From contig NZ_FZPC01000037.1 of the NCBI RefSeq assembly GCF_900187975.1, forward strand, positions 1-57,830: a DNA stretch of 57,830 nt, written 5' to 3'. Each line of letters starts with the position of its first letter. The first letter of the stretch is position 1. Below the pieces are notes generated by a model. The model saw nothing but the letters and a program-made list of their open reading frames with translations. It searched no databases and was not told where the DNA came from. The position numbers and the translations under genes were made by a program. This document shows positions 48,886 to 57,830 of this stretch, in pieces. The DNA is from Pseudomonas delhiensis (lineage in GTDB: Bacteria > Pseudomonadota > Gammaproteobacteria > Pseudomonadales > Pseudomonadaceae).

Positions 48886-50151
48886 TTACCAGAGCGGCAG
48901 CACGTAGCTGAGGATCAGCCGGTTCTCGTCCAGGTCGTTGCCGAAATGGCTGGAACGCACGGTGGCGTTGCGCCATTTGACGCCGAAGTTCTTCAGCGGG
49001 CCGCTCTGCACCACGTAGCCGATGTCGGTGTTGCGCTCCCATTCCTTGCCCTCGGGCCTGCCGGCGCCCAGCTCGATGTCGTCGCCGGACAGGTAGCGCG
49101 TCATGAAGGTCAGGCCGGGCACGCCCAGGGCGGCGAAGTCGTAGTCGTAGCGTAGCTGCCAGGACTTCTCGTCGCGGTTGGCGAAGTCGCCGATCTGCAC
49201 GAAGTTGACCAGGAAGGCGTCGGTGCCGCCGATGTAGGCGAAGCCGGTGTCGCCGTGCATCGCCTGGTAGCCGGCGCCGAAGGCATGGCCGCCGAGGTTG
49301 TAGGTGAGCATGGCGCCGAAGGCGCGGTTGTCGACGTTGCTGTGGCCGTCGTCCTTCGAGCGGGCGAAGCGCAGGTCGGTCTTCAGCGCCTGGCCGTCGG
49401 CGATGGGCAGCACGTGCAGCAGGTTGACGATGTGCTGGTCGTACAGGCCGTCGAGCCTGGCGTAGTTGTAGCCGGTGGTCAGCTGCGGCGTCCATTTGTA
49501 GCTCAGGCCGGCGAAGTCGAAGCGGTCGCTGCTGGCGCTGGCGGTGATGCCGCGGGCGTTGCCGGTGGTGAGGGTCATGTCCTCGCTGTCGGAGGAGTCG
49601 CGCTGGCTGACCTGGCGCAGGCGGCCGCCGTCGAAGGTCAGGCCGGCGAACTCGGTGGAATTCAGGTGCGCGCCCTGGAAGGTCTGCGGCAGCAGGCGCG
49701 AGTCGTTGGCCAGCACCGTCGGCAGCTTGGGCAGCAGGGTGCCGACCTTGAGCACGCTGTGGGAGGCGCGCAGCTTGGCGGCCAGGCCCAGTTCGCTGTA
49801 GTCGTCCTGGGCGCCGTGGAGCTTCTCGCGGTCGCGCGGCAGCAGGCCGGAGCCGGCGCGCCCGGGACTGGAGTCGAGCTTGACGCCGAGCAGGCCGATG
49901 GCGTCGACGCCCACGCCGATGGTGCCCTCGGTGAAGCCGGATTCGTAGCGCAGCAGGAAGCCCTGCGCCCATTCCTCCTGTTTCGACTGGGGCGCGGCGT
50001 CCTGGCGGAAGTCACGGTTGAAGTAGAAGTTGCGCAGTTCCAGGCTGGCCTTGCCGTCGGCCAGGAAGTCGGCCTGGGCGGGCAGGGTGGCGGCGAGGGA
50101 GGTGCCCAGGGTGGCGAGGGCGGCGGCATGCTTGAGCGGGGTGCTGCTCAT
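48886..50151 (-). CDS. OprD-family outer-membrane porin
   Basis: 421 residues with a signal peptide (HAAALATLGTSLAATLPAQA). The mature start ADFLADGKASLELRNFYFNRDF is the OprD hallmark, and the strand-rich body ends in the C-terminal Trp (LILSYVLPLW) needed for outer-membrane insertion. OprD/Opd porins admit small carboxylates or amino acids. As first gene after the sigma54 promoter and upstream of the permease, it is probably the outer-membrane entry route for hydroxybutyrate. Confidence 0.93.
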   Translation of the reverse strand: MSSTPLKHAAALATLGTSLAATLPAQADFLADGKASLELRNFYFNRDFRQDAAPQSKQEEWAQGFLLRYESGFTEGTIGVGVDAIGLLGVKLDSSPGRAGSGLLPRDREKLHGAQDDYSELGLAAKLRASHSVLKVGTLLPKLPTVLANDSRLLPQTFQGAHLNSTEFAGLTFDGGRLRQVSQRDSSDSEDMTLTTGNARGITASASSDRFDFAGLSYKWTPQLTTGYNYARLDGLYDQHIVNLLHVLPIADGQALKTDLRFARSKDDGHSNVDNRAFGAMLTYNLGGHAFGAGYQAMHGDTGFAYIGGTDAFLVNFVQIGDFANRDEKSWQLRYDYDFAALGVPGLTFMTRYLSGDDIELGAGRPEGKEWERNTDIGYVVQSGPLKNFGVKWRNATVRSSHFGNDLDENRLILSYVLPLW

Positions 50152-50280
50152 GGTCGGAAGTACTCCTGGCGTGGCGCGGCGGCGAACCGGGGCGGGCCGT
50201 GGGCCCCGTGGATGGCGTTCGTGCGCGACACCTTGGTTGTTGTTATGTCGGCGTGCGGCGGGTAGCCGCGCAAGCCGGAT

Positions 50281-50296
50281 TGCGAGAACCGTGCCA
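50281..50296 (-). promoter_or_regulatory. sigma54 (-24/-12) promoter of the porin-permease-bdhA-aacS operon
   Basis: On the minus strand the sequence reads TGGCACGGTTCTCGCA: the invariant GG and GC are exactly 10 bases apart, and the -24 half TGGCACG is perfect. The -12 half (CTCGCA) is a little off TTGCA. It points to the porin gene, whose ATG lies about 130 bases downstream, and the gene on the other side encodes a sigma54 activator. Confidence 0.8.
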
Positions 50297-50360
50297 GGTG
50301 ATTAACTTGCTGATTTAAAAGGAATTTATTTTAAGTTTGCATGCCCGTGCGATGGGTTCT

Positions 50361-50447
50361 GTCTCTATTCGTGGACGAAACCCTCTTCATCCTGACTGGA
50401 GACGCAGGAAAACCGCTATTGTCTCTGAATGGAGAAAAGTCTCTATT

Positions 50448-50458
<11 letters not shown>
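50361..50458. promoter_or_regulatory. paired upstream activator elements for the sigma54 promoter
   Basis: GTCTCTATTCGTGGACGAAA (50361-50380) and GTCTCTATTTCAGGACGAAA (50439-50458) match at 17 of 20 positions and lie 78 bases apart, about 70 and 150 bases upstream of the -24 element. A partial copy (GTCTCTGAAT) is at 50421. Each holds a short dyad (TTCGtggaCGAA in the first). The second overlaps the end of the activator gene. They are likely binding sites of that activator. Confidence 0.6.
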
Positions 50459-51872
<1,414 letters not shown>

Positions 51873-52008
51873 GGGCGGCCTGGTGCGTGGATGCTTGAAG
51901 CGCGCACTGTACCGGGATGTGCTGGGTGGGTCAGTAGGGAAGGGCGGAGTATGGGTTGGGCTCTGGTGTGGCAGGGGAGTCCGCAACCCTCTCCCCAGCC
52001 CTCGGCTG

Positions 52009-52327
52009 CGCGCCCCGCCCTGAAGGGAGAGGGGGCTAGTCCGTGCCGAGAGGAGGCCAGGTTTCAGCCAGCAATCTCTGTGCTAGCCGGCTAACGCCGA
52101 AATACCAACGCACGCCGAATGGTCCCCTCTCCCTTCAGGGAGAGGGTTAGGGAGAGGGCGCTCTCAGCCTTGGCACCGAAGTGCCGGGAAACCCCATTCG
52201 CGAGCAAGCTCGCTCCTACACCAAGCCAATCCGTGCCTGCGCTCCTCAGTGATTGCCGGCTGACTCATGAGCATCCAAGCACACCGAACAGTCCCCTCTC
52301 CCTTCAGGGAGAGGGTTAGGGAGAGGG
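52009..52327. repeat. repeated CCCTCTCCC/GGGAGAGGG palindromes
   Basis: The 494-base gap 51873-52366 has no gene. The segment TCCCCTCTCCCTTCAGGGAGAGGGTTAGGGAGAGGG-type occurs at about 52123-52158 and 52292-52327, with a related inverted piece near 52015-52034. Each contains the hairpin CCCCTCTCCC-TTCA-GGGAGAGGG and could end transcription from pbpG. A further REP-like GAGCAAGCTCGCTCCTACA lies near 52202. Confidence 0.7.
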
Positions 52328-52366
52328 GCTCTCAACCCCGGACACCCAAGCCCCCGGGAAACACCA

Positions 52367-53281
52367 TCACTCCGCCGCCTGCATCCCCTGGGCCTGCTTC
52401 GCCTGCTTGTAGCGCAGCGCCACCGCCGGCACCGGCGAGGCCTTGCCGGTTTCCACCCAGCGGCGGATGCGCGCGGCGTCGGCCACGTGGGTGCGCTTGC
52501 CGAAGGCGTCGAGCAGGGCCAGGGCCACCGGGCGGCCGTTCATCACCGTGACCATCACCAGGCAGTGCCCGGCCTGGTTGGTGAAGCCGGTCTTGGTCAG
52601 GCGGATGTCCCACTTGCCGGCGCGCACCAGCGGGTTGGTGTTGAAGAAGCTCAGCGCGTAGCTGGGGTGGGTGAAGCGCGCGTCCTTGGTCGCGGTGGTG
52701 CTCAGCTCGCGGATCAGCGGGTACTGGTAGGCGGCCTTGACCAGGCGGATCAGGTCGTGGGCGGTGGAGGTGTTCTCGATCGACAGGCCGGTGGGCTCCA
52801 CGTAGTGGGTGTGCAGCATGCCCAGGGACTTCGCCTTGGCGTTCATCGCCTTGACGAAGGCCACGCTGCCGCCCGGGTAGTGGTGGGCCAGGCTGGCGGC
52901 GGCGCGGTTCTCCGAGGACATCAGCGCCAGCAGCAGCATCTGCCGGCGGTCGATGCGGCTGCCCAGGTGCACGCGGGAGAACACGCCCTTCATCTCGGCG
53001 GTCTCGGAAATGTCCACGTCGATCTGCTCGTCCAGCGGCAGCTTGGCGTCGAGCACCACCATGGCGGTCATCAGCTTGGTCACCGAGGCGATCGGGCGGA
53101 CCACCTCGGGGTTGCTGGAATAGACCACCTTGTCGGAATTCAGGTCCACCACCAGGGCGCTGCCGGAGGCCAGGACCAGCTGGCCGGGGGTGACTTCCGC
53201 CTTGCTGGCGGCGAGGGAGGGCAGGGCGAGGGCGGCAGTGCAGGCGAAGAGCAGGCCGAGGATCGAACGACGAGTGTTCAT
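52367..53281 (-). CDS. pbpG: D-alanyl-D-alanine endopeptidase (PBP7 type)
   Basis: 304 residues from ATG 53281; GTG 53296 would add five residues, and neither has a strong ribosome site. A signal peptide ([15 protein letters not shown]) precedes a class C low-molecular-weight penicillin-binding protein domain with SxxK in ASVTKLM, SxN in MSSENRA and KTG in LTKTGFT. It cleaves D-Ala-containing cross-links in peptidoglycan in the periplasm. It stands alone, with repeats downstream. Confidence 0.93.
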   Translation of the reverse strand: MNTRRSILGLLFACTAALALPSLAASKAEVTPGQLVLASGSALVVDLNSDKVVYSSNPEVVRPIASVTKLMTAMVVLDAKLPLDEQIDVDISETAEMKGVFSRVHLGSRIDRRQMLLLALMSSENRAAASLAHHYPGGSVAFVKAMNAKAKSLGMLHTHYVEPTGLSIENTSTAHDLIRLVKAAYQYPLIRELSTTATKDARFTHPSYALSFFNTNPLVRAGKWDIRLTKTGFTNQAGHCLVMVTVMNGRPVALALLDAFGKRTHVADAARIRRWVETGKASPVPAVALRYKQAKQAQGMQAAE

Positions 53282-53612
53282 GGATGTGATTCGCACAAGT
53301 GGGAGGGTCTACATCCGTGTAGGCAATTTCCCAGAATTCTAATCCATGACCGGTGACCGCGCATCAGCCCGACGGCGGCCCGGGGGAAAGAATTTCAAGG
53401 GCTTGCGCGTACAAGTGCGTGTATCACTTTGAAAGCGCAACGGCGGGAATGAGAAAGTGTCTCGCCAAGTGTTGCGAAATGCGAATGCGCAGCCCGGGTG
53501 TCGGCTGTCGGAATATTCCAAGTGTCTGATTCACAAGGCGTTCGACTTCTGTGGCATGAAGCTTGACTGGCTAAGCTGTAGAGAACGGGGCGGAATGCGG
53601 ACTTGCGTTTAC

Positions 53613-53630
53613 CTTTACGTTAACGTAAAG
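53613..53630. promoter_or_regulatory. perfect 18-bp palindrome, LiuR/MerR-type operator candidate
   Basis: CTTTACGTTAACGTAAAG is a perfect palindrome 92 bases before the acyl-CoA synthetase ATG. It resembles the LiuR motif (TTGACGTTAACGTCAA and variants) that controls branched-chain amino-acid and fatty-acid genes in proteobacteria. The rest of the gap 53282-53722 shows no gene; the ORF at 53457-53726 has no protein-like character. Confidence 0.6.
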
Positions 53631-53722
53631 ATGCTCCGCGAGTCGTCGACCGGCCGGTCATGCCCATGCCTGTGGGCCCGGCCGCGAGCCCAGTCCCAGA
53701 ACAAGCACAACAAGGGAACGCC

Positions 53723-55402
<1,680 letters not shown>

Positions 55403-55417
55403 CGAGCGCGAGGCGGC

Positions 55418-56473
55418 ATGCCGGTAGAAAAGGGCACCATCTCCATCCGCCTGGTCAACGAGGCCCTGGCCGAACCCGTTCGCCAGGGCCTCGACGCGTC
55501 CGCGCTGCTGGCCGCCGCGGGCATCGCCGCCGAGCTGCCCGGCAAGCCCTACGCGCGGGTGCCCATCCAGGCCTACTCGCGGCTCTGGCTGCGCCTGGCG
55601 CGGCAACTGGACGACGAGTTCTTCGCCATGAACCCCCGGCGCATGAAGTCCGGCAGCTTCAACTTCATGGCCCGCACCGCCATCCACGAGGCGAGCCTCG
55701 AGGCGGCGCTGGAACGCGCGCTGGCCTTCCTCGGCCTGGTGCTGGACGGCCTGCAGCCGCGCCTGGTCAGCCAGGACGGGGTGGCGGCGATCCAGCTCGA
55801 CGAGGGCGCGGCGCCGCCGCAGCGGGCCTTCTGCTACTTCACCCTGTACCTGATGGTCCACGGCCTGGCCTGCTGGCTGGTGGGCCGGCGCATCCCCATC
55901 CTCGCCCTCGACCTGCGCTGCCCGCAGCCGGACTACATCGAGGACTACCGGGTGATGTTCAGCGACAACCTGCGCTTCGCCCGCCGCCAGACGCGCCTGC
56001 TGTTCAACGCCGAGGCGCTGGCCCTGCCGGTGCGCCGTGACGAGCGCGAGCTGCGCCGCTTCCTCGCCGGCGCCCCGGCCAACATCCTGGTGCGCTACCG
56101 CGACCCGCAGAGCCTGGCCGCGCGCATCAAGGCCTACCTGCGCAGCCAGCGCTGCGAGCGCTGGCCGGACCTGGAAGCGCTGGGCAGCCACTTCTACATG
56201 GCCTCGTCCACCCTGCGCCGCAAGCTGGCCGCCGAGGGCCAGTCGTACCAGGCGCTGAAGGACCAGCTGCGCCGCGACCTGGCCATCGCCCGGCTGGACG
56301 CCGGCGAGGGCAACTTCGCCGAACTGGCCGAGGCGCTCGGCTTCGCCGACACCAGCGCCTTCTACAAGGCCTTCCGCAAGTGGACCGGCTCCACCCCCGG
56401 CCAGTACCGCGCGCTGATGCAGCAGGAAAACGACTGGCCCGACGCCTCCAGAAACTCCCCGCCAGGCCGATAG
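55418..56473 (+). CDS. AraC-family transcriptional regulator (arabinose_bd domain type)
   Basis: 351 residues: an N-terminal Arabinose_bd-like domain (about 15-220; KSGSFNFMARTAIHEASLEAAL) and a C-terminal AraC helix-turn-helix pair, with MASSTLRRKLAAEGQSYQALKDQ-type and LAEALGFADTSAFYKAFRKWTG spans. This layout is shared with OruR and similar regulators. It lies directly downstream of the acyl-CoA synthetase, probably on the same transcript, and may sense an acyl compound. Target genes are not known. Confidence 0.9.
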   Translation: MPVEKGTISIRLVNEALAEPVRQGLDASALLAAAGIAAELPGKPYARVPIQAYSRLWLRLARQLDDEFFAMNPRRMKSGSFNFMARTAIHEASLEAALERALAFLGLVLDGLQPRLVSQDGVAAIQLDEGAAPPQRAFCYFTLYLMVHGLACWLVGRRIPILALDLRCPQPDYIEDYRVMFSDNLRFARRQTRLLFNAEALALPVRRDERELRRFLAGAPANILVRYRDPQSLAARIKAYLRSQRCERWPDLEALGSHFYMASSTLRRKLAAEGQSYQALKDQLRRDLAIARLDAGEGNFAELAEALGFADTSAFYKAFRKWTGSTPGQYRALMQQENDWPDASRNSPPGR

Positions 56474-56508
56474 CCTGGGGCACTCCCACGTTCCAAGGAC
56501 TCCCACCC

Positions 56509-57830
56509 ATGTTCCTGACGCGCCTTTCGATCCAGTGGAAGATCACCCTGCTGGCCGGCCTCTGCCTGTTGTGCACCGTGGCGTTGCTGGTCGGCAGCTC
56601 GCTGTACCGCATGAACCACAACCTGCAGCTGGTGAAGACGGCCAACGCGCAGATGCTCGAGGACGCGGCCCAGGCGCGCATGCAGGCGCGGGCCGAGCAG
56701 CAGGCGGAGACCATCCAGCGCTTCTTCACCGACGTCTACCACTTCGGCGACCAGTTCAGCCGCCAGGTCGCCCAGCTGCGCGCGCAGAGCGCCAGGCACG
56801 GCGTGGATGCGCAGGTGCTGCGCGAGGACCTGGTGAAGCTGGTGCACGATGGGCTGAAGTCCAACCCGACGCTGCTCAGCCTCTACGTGGTGTTCGAGCC
56901 CGACGCCCTGGACGGCCAGGACGCCCGTTTCGCCGGCCAGCAGGCCCTGGGCAGCAGCGAGAAGGGCCGCTTCGGCGCCTACTGGGCGCAGAAGGCCAGC
57001 GGCGACAGCAGCCTGGCGGTGACCGAGGCGATGATCGCCGACACCACCGCGATGCTCGACGGCTCGCCCTTCAACACCTGGTACCAGTGCCCGAAGCAGA
57101 ACCTGCGGCCCTGCGTGCTCAACCCGTATTTCGACGACGCCTCGGGCCAGCGCGTGCTGATGACCACCGTGGTGTTCCCGCTGCTGGAGAACGGCAAGCT
57201 GCTGGCGGTGGTGGGTGCCGACATCAGCCTCAGCCGCCTGCAGCAACTGGCGCTGGATGGCGACCGTGACCTCTACGCCGGCCAGGGCAGCATCCGCATC
57301 CTCAGCCCGGCCGGGCTGCTGGCCGGCGACAGCCAGGACGCCAACCAGCTCGGCCAGCCGCTGGCCAAGTCCGTGGCCAACGCCGCCGAGATCCTCGGCG
57401 TGCAGGCCGCCGGCGCGCCCCGGGCGCTGATGGGAGAGGACCGGCTGCAGGTGGTCGAGCCGCTGCAGGCCATTCCGGATTCGAAGCACTGGGGCGTGCT
57501 GCTGGAAGTGCCGCGCCAGGTGCTGCTGGCGCCGTCGCTGAAGTTGCAGGGCGAGCTGGACGCGCGCAACCTCAGCGGCGCGCTCTGGGAAACCGCCTTC
57601 GGCGTCGGCCTGGCGCTGGTGGTGCTGCTGTTGCTGTGGCTGACCGCCCGCGGCGTGACCCGCCCGATCCTCGGCGTGGCCGGCATGCTGCGCGACATCG
57701 CCAGCGGCGAGGGCGACCTGACCCAGCGCCTGAAGTACCAGGGCCAGGACGAACTGGGCGAGCTGGCCGGCTGGTTCAACCGCTTCCTCGACAAGCTGCA
57801 GCCGATCATCCGCGACGTGAAGGCCTCGGT
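56509..57830 (+). CDS. methyl-accepting chemotaxis protein, 5' part (runs off the window)
   Basis: The frame from ATG 56509 remains open to the last base, giving 440 residues. One membrane helix (LSIQWKITLLAGLCLLCTVALLVG) is followed by a large periplasmic sensor of about 340 residues with Cache features (LLSLYVVFEPDALDGQDARF; YWAQKASGDSSLAV; VVGADISLSRLQ), a second helix (TAFGVGLALVVLLLLWLTARG) and a HAMP domain (RPILGVAGMLRDIASGEGDLTQRL). The signalling domain lies beyond the window. It is a transmembrane chemoreceptor with a double-Cache-like ligand domain; the ligand is unknown. It begins 36 bases after the AraC gene and probably has its own role. Confidence 0.9.
   Translation, partial: MFLTRLSIQWKITLLAGLCLLCTVALLVGSSLYRMNHNLQLVKTANAQMLEDAAQARMQARAEQQAETIQRFFTDVYHFGDQFSRQVAQLRAQSARHGVDAQVLREDLVKLVHDGLKSNPTLLSLYVVFEPDALDGQDARFAGQQALGSSEKGRFGAYWAQKASGDSSLAVTEAMIADTTAMLDGSPFNTWYQCPKQNLRPCVLNPYFDDASGQRVLMTTVVFPLLENGKLLAVVGADISLSRLQQLALDGDRDLYAGQGSIRILSPAGLLAGDSQDANQLGQPLAKSVANAAEILGVQAAGAPRALMGEDRLQVVEPLQAIPDSKHWGVLLEVPRQVLLAPSLKLQGELDARNLSGALWETAFGVGLALVVLLLLWLTARGVTRPILGVAGMLRDIASGEGDLTQRLKYQGQDELGELAGWFNRFLDKLQPIIRDVKAS

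Noticed and set aside
51873..52366. Short open frames in the gap between hbcR and pbpG.
   Set aside because: They translate the repeated CCCTCTCCC palindromes and have no coding character.

Overview
The window is GC-rich and reads as chromosomal Pseudomonas DNA. It carries Lap adhesin and c-di-GMP switch genes, a pcaIJFD block behind a PcaR-type operator, a sigma54-controlled hydroxybutyrate locus of the P. aeruginosa PA2001-PA2005 kind, REP-like palindromes and Pseudomonas-type DUF2388/DUF5329 proteins. The species cannot be named from this sequence.

Positions 1-16505 hold the right-hand part of a type VI secretion (T6SS) cluster on the plus strand: the 3' end of vgrG, a Tle5-type phospholipase D effector, a Sel1-repeat lipoprotein that is probably its immunity protein, two small secreted proteins (DUF2388 and DUF5329), PAAR, a two-helix membrane protein, tssM, a six-repeat zinc-ribbon protein, tssA, tssF, tssG, tssJ, a tssE fragment and an N-terminally cut OmpA-domain protein. 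The order from vgrG and PLD to tssE resembles enterobacterial T6SS clusters. tssB, tssC, tssH, tssK, tssL and hcp are not in the window and could lie to its left. The right end is decayed: TssG lacks its middle, including the usual FNHR-type block, and TssE stops after 51 residues.

Positions 16691-38211 hold a complete Lap biofilm switch: lapG (periplasmic protease), lapD (c-di-GMP receptor with degenerate GGDEF and EAL), a small conserved protein, a 4232-residue RTX adhesin of the LapA type on the minus strand, and lapE-lapB-lapC (type I secretion) on the plus strand. The adhesin has an N-terminal retention module with a TAAG protease site at residues 104-107, long arrays of about 100-residue domains, a PA14 domain and C-terminal RTX repeats. 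Two FleQ-box-like sequences lie between lapA and lapE. A near-identical inverted repeat of about 185 bp brackets lapA-lapEBC.

Positions 38212-44200 hold ybaK, a YciI-like and a VOC-family gene, then pcaI, pcaJ, pcaF and pcaD, which convert 3-oxoadipate enol-lactone to succinyl-CoA and acetyl-CoA.

Positions 44531-51872, all minus strand, hold an HbcR-like sigma54 activator followed by an OprD-type porin, a GntP-type permease, 3-hydroxybutyrate dehydrogenase and acetoacetyl-CoA synthetase. Together they form a hydroxybutyrate/acetoacetate uptake and activation operon with a recognisable -24/-12 promoter and paired upstream elements.

Positions 52367-57830 hold pbpG, an acyl-CoA synthetase gene behind a perfect 18-bp palindrome of LiuR type, an AraC-family regulator, and the 5' part of a chemoreceptor gene that runs off the end.
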